64,000 nucleotides of DNA. Origin: Ferrimonas pelagia. Lineage in GTDB: Bacteria > Pseudomonadota > Gammaproteobacteria > Enterobacterales > Shewanellaceae. Each line of letters opens with the position of its first letter. Position 1 is the first letter of the stretch. This document shows positions 15,677 to 24,882 of this stretch, one piece after another. The stretch lies in NCBI RefSeq assembly GCF_039543565.1, contig NZ_BAABJZ010000101.1, forward strand, positions 1 to 64,000. Direction: 5' to 3'. The notes under the pieces were generated by a model. That model did not search any database. It was given only the letters and a program-made list of their open reading frames with translations, and was not told where the DNA came from. The position numbers were made by a program, and so were the translations under genes.

Positions 15677-18600
15677 TGAGTCAGCAACCACAGCAAGAGA
15701 TCCACAGCGGGATCATCAGCTGGTTCGCCCGCAATCCGGTGGCAGCCAATCTGCTGATGGTGATCGTGATCGCCTTAGGTTTGCTCTCTCTGGGCCAACT
15801 GCGTAAAGAGACCTTCCCTTCGATTGCGCCGGATCGGGTCACCGTCTCTGTGGTCTACCAAAGTGGCTCGGCGGCGCAGGCGGAGGAGGGGATCGCCCTT
15901 AAGATCGAGGAAGCCTTGGAGAGTGTTTTGGGGATCCAGCGGATCACCAGTACCTCCAACAGCATGGGCAGCACCGTGGTGGTGGAGCGCACCAGTGGTT
16001 ACGATCTCAATACCCTGCTGCGGGACGTCAAAACCGAAGTGGATGCCATCAGCAGCTTTCCCGCCGATGCGGAAAATCCGGTGATCAGCTCGATGCGCAA
16101 GCAGGATCACGCTGTGTATCTGCAGCTGTCAGGCGACGTCGATCAGAGTGTACTGCAGTCATTGGGCATGCAACTCAAGCAGGATGCCCTGGCTCTGAGT
16201 TCGGTCAATGAGGTGAAACTGGTCGGCAAGGCCGAACCGATGATCGCCATTGAGATCAGCGATCATCAACTGCGTGCCCTGGGCCTGACGTTCAGCGAAT
16301 TGAGCCAGAAGGTCAACGCCGAGTCTTTGGAGATGATCACCAGTACCCTGCGTGACGGCAACAAGACGCTGCGGCTGAAAGGGGCCAGTCAGCAATATTC
16401 GGCCGAGGAATTTCGTGCCCTGCCGTTGGTGGAGGATGCCAACGGAGTCCGCTTGCGTCTGGGCGATGTCGCCACCGTCACCGACACCTATGAGGATGAG
16501 CCGACGGTGATGAGCCGGTTTGATGGCGTTAATGGCTTTGCGGTGCAACTGGTGATGGGGGAGCAGGCGGATGTCACCCGGATGGTGGCACAAGCGCAAA
16601 CATTGGTAGAGCAGTGGCAAGGGGCTGAGATCCTGCCTGAAGGCGTCAGTCTACAAAGCTGGTATGAGCGTGACAGCTTTATCACCGAACGCATTGCCTT
16701 GATGATGGACAACGCGGTCAAAGGGATGGCGCTGGTGTTCATTATCCTGGCCTTGTTTATGAACCTGCGGGTGGCGTTTTGGGTCGCCATGGGCCTGCCT
16801 TTTGTCTTTCTGGGTACCTTCTTCTTTATGGGGGAGGGCCTGTTGGGGCTGACCATCAATGATCTGACCTCCTTTGGCTTTATCATCGCGCTGGGGATCG
16901 TCGTGGACGATGCGGTGGTGATAGGCGAGAGCGTGTACGCGACCCGCAAAGCCGAGGGCGACACGCTGGCCAACACCATTCGTGGCACCTTGAGGGTGGC
17001 GGTGCCGACCCTGTTTGGCGTGCTGACCACGGTGGCCGCATTCGTCCCGCTGGCGCTGATTGAAGGCCGGATGGGTCAGATCTTCGCCCAGTTCGCCGTG
17101 GTGGTGAGCGTGTGTCTGTTGCTGTCCATGGTGCAATCCAAGCTGGTATTGCCGTCGCATCTGGCCCACCTCAATACCCAGGTGAAGCCGAGCCGTTTCT
17201 TCTTTGTGCGGGCATTCCAATCGCTGCAGCGCGCCTGTCAGCGTGGACTGAGCTGGGCGGGACAGCGTGTCTACCTGCCCTTGCTGCGCCAGGCCATGGC
17301 GCTGCGCTACGCCACCATGGCGGTGCTGCTGACCCTGTTTGTGCTGGTCACCGGCATGGTGGGCAATGGCACGGTGCGTTTTGTGTTCTTCCCCGATATT
17401 CCGGCGGATGTGGTCAACGTCAGTGTGGAGATGGAGCACGATACCGGCTTTGGCCAGACACAGCATTTGGTCGGTGAGTTGGAGCAGTGGCTGTGGCAGG
17501 CGGACGATGCGCTGCGCGGCGAGCAGGACACTGGCATCGATCATGTGCTGGTCAATATGAGCAGTGACAATGCGGCGTCCCTCACAGTGGCGTTGCAGGA
17601 TGCCGACACTCGGCCCTACAGCGCGGCTCAGCTCGTGCGTCAATGGCGTGCACTGGCGGGCAGCCCGGAAGGGGTGCGTCAGCTGCAGATCACCGATGCG
17701 ATGCGGATGATCGATAACTTTAAACTGGAGCTGAAACACAGCGACAGTGCGGTGCTGGAGCAGGTGGGCGATCACGTGCTGCAGGCACTGCAGGCCACCC
17801 CAGGGGTGCTGGATATGAACCACAGCCTGGATCGCACCCGCGAGCAGTGGCAGGTGGAGCTTAATGACGCCGGCCGGGCGCTGGGCCTGTCGAGCGAGAG
17901 CATCGCCCGTCAGCTGCTGCAGATGTACGACGGCGAAACCGTACAGCGTTTTCAGCGCGGTCAGGATGAGGTGAAGGTGAAGATCCGCTATCCCCAGGCC
18001 GAGCGCAGCCACATCGGCCAGCTGATGCAGGCGCAGGTGCGCACCGATGACGGGACGACCGTGCCACTGAGTGCCGTTGCCACGCTGGTGTCCGGGCGCA
18101 GTATGGATGAGATCACCCGGATCAACGGCCAGCGCTCGGTCTGGATCTCCGCTTCGGTGGACAAAGGCTCGTTGTCGCCGATGGCGCTGCAAAATCAGCT
18201 TAAGGCGCAGACGCTGGCGGACTTGCAGGCAAAGTATCCTGGCTTGGATGTGTACTTCGCCGGGGAAGCGGAGGAGCAGGATGAGACTTTGAGCTCGATG
18301 TTGCTGCTGACGGTGGGGGCGATGTTGGCGATCTATGCGTTGCTAGCCATTCCGCTGGGCAGTTACGGTCAGCCCTTGATCATCATGCTGGCCATCCCCT
18401 TCGGTGCAGTGGGGGCGATCTTGGGGCACTGGATCAACGGCTTGCCGCTGGCCATTATGTCTTTGTTTGGTATGTTGGCACTGGCCGGTGTGGTGGTGAA
18501 CAACAGTCTGCTGATGGTGGCGGCGTTTAATGATCTGCGTCAGCAGGGCGTGGCCTTTAAGGCCGCGGTGGAACAGGCGTGTATCAGTCGATTCCGGCCG

Positions 18601-18843
18601 ATCTTGCTGACCTCCGCCACGACCTTTGCCGGTCTCAGTCCGCTGCTGACGGAAACCTCAATTCAGGCGCAGTTGTTGATCCCCGGCGCGGCTTCGCTGG
18701 GCTATGGGATCTTGTTTGGCACGGTGATCACCTTGGTGATGATCCCGGCGGCGCTGCAGATCGGTGAAGATCTCCGTATTCTAAAGACCAAGGTGTTACG
18801 CATTGGAGCGGCGAGGCTGCCGACTTCACAAGTAGAGGGGTAA
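15676..18843 (+). CDS. RND-family efflux pump inner membrane subunit
   Basis: A 1055-residue proton-driven exporter of the AcrB/AcrD/AcrF superfamily. TM1 is NPVAANLLMVIVIALGLLSL. A first periplasmic loop is followed by TM2-TM6, including the proton-relay helix LGIVVDDAVVIGESV with paired aspartates, then a second half with TM7 and a C-terminal block containing FGMLALAGVVVNNSLLMV and RPILLTSATTFAGLSPLL. Length fits the family. An ATG overlaps the adaptor stop (TGATG); a GTG one codon earlier is less likely. Together with the channel and adaptor it forms a complete tripartite pump. Substrate type cannot be told; the lack of Met/His-rich clusters argues mildly against a heavy-metal pump. Confidence 0.9.
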   Translation: MSQQPQQEIHSGIISWFARNPVAANLLMVIVIALGLLSLGQLRKETFPSIAPDRVTVSVVYQSGSAAQAEEGIALKIEEALESVLGIQRITSTSNSMGSTVVVERTSGYDLNTLLRDVKTEVDAISSFPADAENPVISSMRKQDHAVYLQLSGDVDQSVLQSLGMQLKQDALALSSVNEVKLVGKAEPMIAIEISDHQLRALGLTFSELSQKVNAESLEMITSTLRDGNKTLRLKGASQQYSAEEFRALPLVEDANGVRLRLGDVATVTDTYEDEPTVMSRFDGVNGFAVQLVMGEQADVTRMVAQAQTLVEQWQGAEILPEGVSLQSWYERDSFITERIALMMDNAVKGMALVFIILALFMNLRVAFWVAMGLPFVFLGTFFFMGEGLLGLTINDLTSFGFIIALGIVVDDAVVIGESVYATRKAEGDTLANTIRGTLRVAVPTLFGVLTTVAAFVPLALIEGRMGQIFAQFAVVVSVCLLLSMVQSKLVLPSHLAHLNTQVKPSRFFFVRAFQSLQRACQRGLSWAGQRVYLPLLRQAMALRYATMAVLLTLFVLVTGMVGNGTVRFVFFPDIPADVVNVSVEMEHDTGFGQTQHLVGELEQWLWQADDALRGEQDTGIDHVLVNMSSDNAASLTVALQDADTRPYSAAQLVRQWRALAGSPEGVRQLQITDAMRMIDNFKLELKHSDSAVLEQVGDHVLQALQATPGVLDMNHSLDRTREQWQVELNDAGRALGLSSESIARQLLQMYDGETVQRFQRGQDEVKVKIRYPQAERSHIGQLMQAQVRTDDGTTVPLSAVATLVSGRSMDEITRINGQRSVWISASVDKGSLSPMALQNQLKAQTLADLQAKYPGLDVYFAGEAEEQDETLSSMLLLTVGAMLAIYALLAIPLGSYGQPLIIMLAIPFGAVGAILGHWINGLPLAIMSLFGMLALAGVVVNNSLLMVAAFNDLRQQGVAFKAAVEQACISRFRPILLTSATTFAGLSPLLTETSIQAQLLIPGAASLGYGILFGTVITLVMIPAALQIGEDLRILKTKVLRIGAARLPTSQVEG

Positions 18844-18846
18844 CGG

Positions 18847-19545
18847 ATGATCCGGGTTTTGGTGATCGAGGATGAACAGGATCTGGCGGAAAATCTGCTG
18901 GACTACCTGGAACTGGAAGGCATGCTGCCGGATCACGCCAGCAATGGCCTGGCCGGTCTGCAGCTGGCCAGGAGCAACCGGTACGACGTGATGGTGCTGG
19001 ATCTGGGTTTGCCTAAACTCGATGGCATAAGTTTGTGTCAGGCCCTGCGCCAGGACGGCAGCGACATGCCAGTGTTGATGCTCACCGCCCGCGATAGCCT
19101 GGATGACAAACTGGCCGGCTTTGCGGCGGGCAGCGATGACTATCTGGTCAAACCGTTCGAGATGGCTGAGCTAGTGGCACGGATCCGGGTGCTGGCCGCG
19201 CGTCGCAGCGGTCAATCCCGACGCTTGACTCAGGCGGATCTGGTGCTGGATCTCGACAGTCAGCAGGCCAGTCGCGGGGGGGCTTTGGTCAAGCTCAGTC
19301 CGGCGCAATTTACCCTGCTGGAAACCCTGCTGCGGGCGGCGCCGAGCCCGGTGAGCCGCAGTGAGCTGGAGCATGCACTTTGGGGCGAAGACACGCCGCC
19401 GAGTAATGCACTTAAGGTGCATCTGCATCATCTGCGTAAGGCGCTGGCCGACGCCGCAGCGTCCGGCGCGCCGGAATTGATCGAAACTGTCAGCGGTGTT
19501 GGCTGGCGACTGGTGTCGGTAACTCAGCCCGAGGAGGCGCAATGA
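18847..19545 (+). CDS. OmpR-family response regulator of the efflux operon
   Basis: A 232-residue two-domain regulator. The receiver domain (1-115) has acidic pocket E8/D9, phospho-acceptor D52 (VMVLDLGLP), T80 and K102 (YLVKPF). The C-terminal winged helix (about 130-225) has SPAQFTLLETLL, the recognition region SNALKVHLHHLRKAL and the wing ETVSGVGWRLV. It starts 3 nt after the pump stop and overlaps the kinase start by ATGA. It probably binds the 11-bp direct repeats at 13010-13031 and activates its own operon (inference). Confidence 0.92.
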   Translation: MIRVLVIEDEQDLAENLLDYLELEGMLPDHASNGLAGLQLARSNRYDVMVLDLGLPKLDGISLCQALRQDGSDMPVLMLTARDSLDDKLAGFAAGSDDYLVKPFEMAELVARIRVLAARRSGQSRRLTQADLVLDLDSQQASRGGALVKLSPAQFTLLETLLRAAPSPVSRSELEHALWGEDTPPSNALKVHLHHLRKALADAAASGAPELIETVSGVGWRLVSVTQPEEAQ

Positions 19546-20834
19546 GACCCAGCCCAAGCCTGATCCGCCGTGGGGCGCTGTGGGGCGGCGGCATACTGGT
19601 CATCGTTTTGATCGGCTACAGCGTGCTTACCGGCTTCCTGATGTCCCGTGGTATGGACATGGTGATGTACGGCAATGCCAGGCTCAGTCATGACTACATC
19701 CAAGAGGAAGGGCTTGAAAAGTACCAAGCCCTGGAAAACTTAAAGGTGTTTGACGCGGTTGCCTACGACGCTTTGCCCAGCGAGGTTATCAAGCAATACG
19801 CGCCCTCGGATCTGTCACCTGGGGGCCAGTACAAGATCATGCTGGGTTGGACGATGGCACCGAAAGAGGTGATCGTCGTTCATCCCGGAAAAGTCGGCGG
19901 AGAGAAGTACTATCTGTTGCTTCGCGCAGGTGAACATAGAGTCGAGGGCGCTGAAGCGATAGCGCCCGGGACGCCGGCTCGGATCCCCCCGCATTGGCGG
20001 GTGTTGGGCTCGGTTTCTTTGGTGGTGATCCTATTGGGACTGTCTCTGATCCTCCTAGCCCGCACCCTGCTTAAACCGGTCGAGCGGCTGTTTGCCTGGG
20101 CACGGGAATTGACGCCAAAGGGGCTGGAAAAGCCGGTCCCCGAGTTTGGTTATCGTGAATTGGACCAAATGGCCGCGCAGATCCATGGCAACTTAAAGGA
20201 GGTGGAATCGGCGGTGGCGCGGGAAAAACGTTTCTTGCAGCATGCCAGTCATGAGCTTCGTACCCCCATTGCGGTGATCCGCGGGGCCACCGAGTTGATG
20301 GAGCGGTCGATGCGCGGGGCACCGGAGTCGCAGCGGCGGCCGCTGGCCCGGATCGGTCGCGCCTCCGTCACCATGACCCACCTGATCGAAACCCTGCTTT
20401 GGCTCAATCGGGCCCAGGACCGACCCATGCCCATGCCGGTCGAGGTCGATCTGGCCGCGTTGATTGAAAGCTTGATCGAAGAGCATCGTTATTTACTACA
20501 AGGCAAGCCGGTTGAGATCTGCCTGGCGCTGGACGATGTCCGGGTGCGGGTGGCGCAGACGCCGTGCCGCATCATCCTGGCCAACCTGATCCGCAACGCG
20601 ATGCAGCACACCGAAGCTGGGCAGATCCGCATCGAGTTGTCCGAGCAGGGCCTGAAGATAGGCAATCAGGGCAGCCTGGTGGCGGAGACGGAAGGCTTTG
20701 GTATGGGCTTGGATCTGGTCGAGCAGATCTGTCTTCGCCTGACGTGGCGCCTCACCCAACACGCAGGGCAGGATCGCTTTACCCAGTTCTTGCGTTGGCC
20801 GGAGACAGAGGCCGAGGAGGAAGAGGGTTCTTAG
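19542..20834 (+). CDS. Sensor histidine kinase of the efflux operon
   Basis: A 430-residue membrane kinase. TM1 (12-32) and TM2 (154-174) bracket a roughly 120-residue periplasmic sensor with no family I recognise. A HAMP-like linker is followed by the H-box HASHELRTPIAVIRG with phospho-acceptor H237, N-box NLIRNAMQHTEAGQ and G-box GFGMGLDLVEQI. The catalytic domain is short, ending soon after the G-box with an acidic tail (EAEEEEGS). It pairs with the regulator encoded just upstream; signals sensed in the periplasm should switch on the pump. Confidence 0.9.
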   Translation: MRPSPSLIRRGALWGGGILVIVLIGYSVLTGFLMSRGMDMVMYGNARLSHDYIQEEGLEKYQALENLKVFDAVAYDALPSEVIKQYAPSDLSPGGQYKIMLGWTMAPKEVIVVHPGKVGGEKYYLLLRAGEHRVEGAEAIAPGTPARIPPHWRVLGSVSLVVILLGLSLILLARTLLKPVERLFAWARELTPKGLEKPVPEFGYRELDQMAAQIHGNLKEVESAVAREKRFLQHASHELRTPIAVIRGATELMERSMRGAPESQRRPLARIGRASVTMTHLIETLLWLNRAQDRPMPMPVEVDLAALIESLIEEHRYLLQGKPVEICLALDDVRVRVAQTPCRIILANLIRNAMQHTEAGQIRIELSEQGLKIGNQGSLVAETEGFGMGLDLVEQICLRLTWRLTQHAGQDRFTQFLRWPETEAEEEEGS

Positions 20835-20847
20835 GCCGGGATCACTC

Positions 20848-20873
20848 GCGCTGCCTGTTTGGGATGGCAGCGC
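20848..20873 (+). terminator. Hairpin after the efflux operon
   Basis: GCGCTGCC and GGCAGCGC form an 8-bp stem with a 10-nt loop 13 nt past the kinase stop. There is no T-run, so it may be Rho-dependent or a processing end. Confidence 0.4.
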
Positions 20874-20918
20874 AGTGGCCTTGTGCCATAATGCGCGGGC
20901 ATTTTGACTGGGAACCCC

Positions 20919-22829
20919 ATGAGCCAATTAGAAAAACAGGTGGCGACAGCCTTGTCCGACGGAGGTCTGTTGGCCAAAGGGATCCTCGGGTTTCGACCTC
21001 GCGCCATCCAGCAACAGCTTGCCGCCGCCACCGCCGCCAACATTGAGGCGAATGGCACGCTGGTGGCCGAGGCGGGCACCGGCATTGGTAAAACCTTCGC
21101 GTATCTTATTCCTGCGCTGCTCAGCGGCCGTAAAGCGCTGATCAGCACCGGCAGTAAAAACCTGCAAGATCAGCTGTTTTTCAAAGATCTTCCGGCACTT
21201 TTGCCGTTGCTAAACCGTGCCCCCAAAGTGGCGCTGCTCAAGGGCCGCGCCAACTACCTGTGCCACTATCATCTGCGCCGTCGTTTGGTCGACTTGCCCA
21301 AAGATCCGGAGATCGTCGATCACCTGATGCGGATCCGCGCCTGGAGCAGTGGCTCCCCCTCCGGGGATTTTGCCGAGCTCACTTCGGTGCCCGAAGGCGC
21401 CATCGCCATCTCGATGGCGGGCTCGACCAACGACAACTGTCTGGGGAAAAAGTGTCCGGAGTACGATCGCTGCTGCCTGCACCTGGCACGCAAGCGGGCC
21501 GCCGATGCGGATCTGGTGGTGATCAATCATCACCTCTTTTTCGCCGATATGGCGCTTAAAGAGATGGGGTTTGCCGAGATCTTGCCAAAAGCGGAGCTGT
21601 TTGTGTTTGATGAGGCGCATCAGCTGCCGGACATTGCCCTCAGTCATTTTGCCGAGAGCGTGTCCAGTCGTCAGATCCGCGATATGGCGCGGGAGATGGA
21701 GCGCGCCTACCTGACTCGGCTACGGGATTGCCGCCAATTGCACAGTGCCGGACAGCGGATGGAAGCGGCGAACACGTTGCTGCACGATGAGATGGAAGCG
21801 TACGGCGGACGGGATTGGCGACAGCTCAAAGAGCAACCTGCGGTGCATGACGCGCTGCTGGCACTGGATGAGAGTCTGCGCTTTGCCAAGCGGGTGCTGG
21901 AGGGCCAACTGGGCCGGGATGAGATGATCGATCTGGTGTTTGAACGGCTCGATCCCATCATGGTCCGTCTGGGCAATTTTCTGGTGCCGAGCAACAACTC
22001 GTTGACGGTGGAGTGTCATCGGGGGCATTACACCCTGCGGGCCTGTCCGCTATCGGTGGCGGACAAATGCGTCGAGTTTTATCGGCAGTATCGCGGTAGC
22101 TGGCTGTTTACCTCGGCGACGCTGACGGTGGCGGGCGACTTCAAGCACTTTTGTCATCAACTGGGGCTGGGCAGTCCGACCCAATTGGTGCTGGACAGTC
22201 CGTTTGATTACCCCAAGCAGGCGCTTTTGTGTGTTCCTCGCTATCTGCCGGAGCCGGGTCGGGTCGATGTGGCCGGGCCGCTGGCTGAGATCGCGCAGCA
22301 GTTGGTTGATGCTGCCGATGGCCGCACGTTCTTGCTGTTTACCAGTTACCGGGTGATGCACGAAGTGGGGGCGCTACTGGCGAAAATGCTGGACCGGCCC
22401 ATACTGGTGCAGGGGATGGGCTCGAAGCGACTGTTGCTGGATCGCTTCACTCAGCTGGGCAATGCGGTGCTGCTCGGCACCAGCAGCTTTTGGGAAGGGG
22501 TCGACGTTAGAGGCAAGGCACTTTGCTGTGTTATGATCGACAAGCTTCCCTTTGTTTCTCCGGATGATCCCCTGATCAAGGCCCGCTCTGATGCGGTGCT
22601 ATTGCGCGGCGGCGATCCCTTCAATGAGGTTCAGATCCCACAGGCGGTGATCGCCTTGAAGCAGGGAGTGGGCCGGTTGATCCGGGGCGAATCGGATCAG
22701 GGCGTTTTGGTGATCTGCGATCCTCGCCTGGTGCATCGTCCGTATGGCAAACTATTTCTGGCCAGCCTGCCGCCGATGGCGCGGACCCGGGATGTGAGTC
22801 GGGCAGTCGCGAAGTTACAACAGATTTAA
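20919..22829 (+). CDS. yoaA: DinG-family ATP-dependent DNA helicase YoaA
   Basis: A 636-residue XPD-like superfamily 2 helicase. Walker A is AEAGTGIGKTFAYLIP; four cysteines for a 4Fe-4S cluster follow (YLC at the end of the GRANYLC motif, then CLGKKCPEYDRCC). Further motifs are VVINHHLFF, the DEAH box VFDEAHQL, the helicase C-half with LFTSYRVMHEV, and QGVGRLIRGESDQG. ATG at 20919 is preferred to an upstream TTG at 20904 because GGGA lies 7 nt before it. In E. coli YoaA works with the Pol III chi subunit in DNA damage tolerance and lies beside tsaB, as here. Confidence 0.9.
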   Translation: MSQLEKQVATALSDGGLLAKGILGFRPRAIQQQLAAATAANIEANGTLVAEAGTGIGKTFAYLIPALLSGRKALISTGSKNLQDQLFFKDLPALLPLLNRAPKVALLKGRANYLCHYHLRRRLVDLPKDPEIVDHLMRIRAWSSGSPSGDFAELTSVPEGAIAISMAGSTNDNCLGKKCPEYDRCCLHLARKRAADADLVVINHHLFFADMALKEMGFAEILPKAELFVFDEAHQLPDIALSHFAESVSSRQIRDMAREMERAYLTRLRDCRQLHSAGQRMEAANTLLHDEMEAYGGRDWRQLKEQPAVHDALLALDESLRFAKRVLEGQLGRDEMIDLVFERLDPIMVRLGNFLVPSNNSLTVECHRGHYTLRACPLSVADKCVEFYRQYRGSWLFTSATLTVAGDFKHFCHQLGLGSPTQLVLDSPFDYPKQALLCVPRYLPEPGRVDVAGPLAEIAQQLVDAADGRTFLLFTSYRVMHEVGALLAKMLDRPILVQGMGSKRLLLDRFTQLGNAVLLGTSSFWEGVDVRGKALCCVMIDKLPFVSPDDPLIKARSDAVLLRGGDPFNEVQIPQAVIALKQGVGRLIRGESDQGVLVICDPRLVHRPYGKLFLASLPPMARTRDVSRAVAKLQQI

Positions 22830-22870
22830 TGCCGGTGTGGGTGTGGCGTTTAGGCCCGCTGACACCGGCA
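22830..22870 (+). other. Inverted repeat between yoaA and tsaB
   Basis: TGCCGGTGT (22830-22838) pairs with ACACCGGCA (22862-22870) over a 23-nt loop. No T-run follows. It lies between yoaA and tsaB and could be a processing or stability element. Confidence 0.4.
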
Positions 22871-22894
22871 ATTGGTTAGATTGAGAGAATATTA

Positions 22895-23584
22895 ATGTCA
22901 GAGAAGATCCTGCTGGTCGACACCGCCACCGAAAACTGTTCGGCGGCCCTTTTTGTGGACGGCAAGGTAACCGCCGAGGCCACTGAGGCCCCGCGTGAGC
23001 ACAGCCAGCGCATTTTGCCTATGATCGATGGCTTGTTAGCCGATGCCGGGCTGAAACTGAACGATCTGGACGCCATTGCCTTTGGGCAGGGCCCGGGCAG
23101 TTTTACTGGGATCCGTATCGGGATCTCCATGGTTCAGGGCCTGGCTTTGGGGGCCGATCTGCCGGTACTGCCGATCTCTAATCTGGCGACCATGGCGCAG
23201 GGTGCCATCGACCAAGGCGCCACGGAAGTGATCGCTGCCATCGATGCGCGCATGGGCGAGGTCTATTTTGGTCACTATGTGGCAGAGCAGGGCGTGGCCG
23301 TGCTGAAAGGTGAGGAGCAGGTGATCGCACCGGATGCGCTGCTGGCGCAGTGGCAATTGGGCGACGAGGTGGTGGCAGTAGGGACCGGCTTTGAAACCTA
23401 CCCTCAGCTGGCGGACGATGCCCGTATCCTTATTAATACCGATTGTCGTCTGCCGACCGCCGAGATGATGGTGCCCTTGGCGCTGCCGTTGTGGCGTGAC
23501 GGACAGGCGCAGGCGATCGAAGCCGTAGAGCCGGTATACTTACGTAACACCGTGGCCTGGAAGAAGTTGCCGGGCCGGGAATGA
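22895..23584 (+). CDS. tsaB: tRNA threonylcarbamoyladenosine biosynthesis protein TsaB
   Basis: A 229-residue ASKHA-fold protein (YeaZ). The N-terminus LLVDTATENCSAALF is the usual phosphate-binding strand. PREHSQRILPMI and AFGQGPGSFTGIRIGI are the family hallmarks, and IDARMGEVYFG follows. TsaB is the scaffold partner of TsaD in the TsaB-TsaD-TsaE complex that makes t6A at position 37 of ANN-decoding tRNAs. It follows yoaA as in E. coli. GAGAG precedes the ATG at good spacing. The length matches the family, and no unusual residues are seen. Confidence 0.93.
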   Translation: MSEKILLVDTATENCSAALFVDGKVTAEATEAPREHSQRILPMIDGLLADAGLKLNDLDAIAFGQGPGSFTGIRIGISMVQGLALGADLPVLPISNLATMAQGAIDQGATEVIAAIDARMGEVYFGHYVAEQGVAVLKGEEQVIAPDALLAQWQLGDEVVAVGTGFETYPQLADDARILINTDCRLPTAEMMVPLALPLWRDGQAQAIEAVEPVYLRNTVAWKKLPGRE

Positions 23585-23613
23585 TCCTTAACTAACCACG
23601 AGTTTCAGCGCGG

Positions 23614-23898
23614 ATGCAGCCCACTCAACTGAATCCGCTACTGCCAACGATCAGCGGTGGTGGTAGCCAGCACAAACCCAAGTCGGTTGCCGCCGAGGCG
23701 TCCGCCGCGGTTATTGCGCCCACGTCCCAGTTGGTGACGCCGGGCGACGCGCTCCAGTGGCAAACCTGGCAGACGGCACGCGATGCCGTTGTGCGTGACC
23801 GGCCTGAGCATGCTGGACTCGATCTCTACCAGGCCGTCGCCGATGAGGGTCTGAGGCAAAAATTGCAGCAGATGGTTGGCGTCGATCTGTACGTTTGA
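23614..23898 (+). CDS. Small conserved-looking hypothetical protein
   Basis: A 94-residue protein starting 29 nt after tsaB on the same strand. The first half is low complexity (Pro, Ser, Ala, Thr rich, with SGGGSQHKPKSVAAEAS), probably disordered. The second half (from ALQWQTWQTARDAVV) is helical and ends in QKLQQMVGVDLYV, suggesting a short folded C-terminal motif. No signal peptide, membrane segment or known domain is seen. Codon use matches its neighbours, which supports a real gene. Function unknown; possibly co-transcribed with tsaB. Confidence 0.6.
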   Translation: MQPTQLNPLLPTISGGGSQHKPKSVAAEASAAVIAPTSQLVTPGDALQWQTWQTARDAVVRDRPEHAGLDLYQAVADEGLRQKLQQMVGVDLYV

Positions 23899-23958
23899 AG
23901 CTTTGCTCATCGCCTTGGAACTGATAGCTTTGTCGCATTGTTCTAAGGAGAGAACCCA

Positions 23959-24804
23959 ATGAAAAGTCTTACCTGTACCCTGACTGCGGCAGCCATGACC
24001 GTCGCCGTTTTTACCGCCTGTGCGGCTTCCAATCCCCCGTTACCGTCTGCTGCTGAGCCGGTTTCGCTCGCCAGTTTGGCGCAAGGCGACCATCGCAGCG
24101 AAAAAAACATTGCGCGTAACGCCTATCGCCATCCGGTGGAAACCCTCGAGTTTTTCGGTCTTCATCCCCATATGCGGGTGATTGAGCTGTGGCCGGGGAG
24201 CGGTTGGTATACCGAGGTGATCGCGCCTTTCGTCAAAGAGGGTGGGCGTTTTACCGCGGCCGGTTTTGAGTTGGAACCCAATCCTGAGGACGATGCACCG
24301 GCCTTTCGCGTGCGGATCGGCAATCGATATTTGGACAAGTTGGCCAAGGCCAGCGGGCTGTACGGTCATGTTGAGGTGATCGCATTTGATCCGCCGCGCA
24401 AGACCCGCTTGGGGATCGAGGCGACCGCTGACATGGTGCTGACCTTCCGTAATCTGCATAACTGGGCGAAAGAGGATCAGCTGGAGACGGTATTCCAGTC
24501 GGTGTGGGAAGTGCTCACTCCTGGCGGCGTGTTCGGAGTGGTTGAGCATCGCGGCGCTCCGGGTGAGAACTTTGCTTCTGGGTATATGGAACAAGATGAA
24601 GTCATTGAACTGGCTAAGAAAGTTGGCTTTCATGTGGCTGCGATCAGCGAGATTAATGCCAACCCGAAAGACAGCAAAGATCATCCCAGAGGAGTGTGGA
24701 CTCTGCCGCCGTCACTGCGATTGGGCGATCATGACCGAGAAAAGTACCTGGCTATCGGCGAGTCGGATCGTATGACCATCAAGTTCTTTAAGCCTGATAT
24801 ATAA
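23959..24804 (+). CDS. Putative exported SAM-dependent methyltransferase-like lipoprotein
   Basis: A 281-residue protein with a signal peptide ending in lipobox TAC (C21), followed by a class I methyltransferase-like fold. Motif I appears as VIELWPGSGWYTEVIAP, with an altered glycine pattern (E-x-W-P-G-S-G), and later DMVLTFRNLHNW and LTPGGVFGVVEHR resemble motifs IV-VI. Export to the periplasm is odd because S-adenosylmethionine is cytosolic, so it may have lost or changed activity. This family is widespread in proteobacteria, but I know of no demonstrated function. AAGGAGAGA precedes the ATG. It lies between tsaB and an alpha/beta hydrolase on the same strand. Confidence 0.75.
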   Translation: MKSLTCTLTAAAMTVAVFTACAASNPPLPSAAEPVSLASLAQGDHRSEKNIARNAYRHPVETLEFFGLHPHMRVIELWPGSGWYTEVIAPFVKEGGRFTAAGFELEPNPEDDAPAFRVRIGNRYLDKLAKASGLYGHVEVIAFDPPRKTRLGIEATADMVLTFRNLHNWAKEDQLETVFQSVWEVLTPGGVFGVVEHRGAPGENFASGYMEQDEVIELAKKVGFHVAAISEINANPKDSKDHPRGVWTLPPSLRLGDHDREKYLAIGESDRMTIKFFKPDI

Positions 24805-24819
24805 GGAATAACCAAGACG

Positions 24820-24882
24820 ATGACAACTGGCCCAACCAGACACGTGTACGCCATAAAGTGTGAGCAGGATCCAGAAAGATGA
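24820..24882 (+). CDS. Possible 20-codon leader ORF coupled to the hydrolase
   Basis: ATG at 24820 opens a 20-codon frame whose TGA (24880-24882) overlaps the hydrolase ATG (24879-24881) as ATGA. AAGGA lies 12 nt upstream, a rather long spacing. The peptide contains HVYAIKCEQDPER at its C-terminal end and has no feature I recognise. It may be a coupling leader or just chance. Confidence 0.3.
   Translation: MTTGPTRHVYAIKCEQDPER

Noticed and set aside
16651..18192. A 513-codon open frame antisense to the RND pump gene
   Set aside because: It lies wholly opposite a clear pump gene. Its composition is rich in His, Gln and Arg, as expected from the reverse frame of a GC-rich gene.
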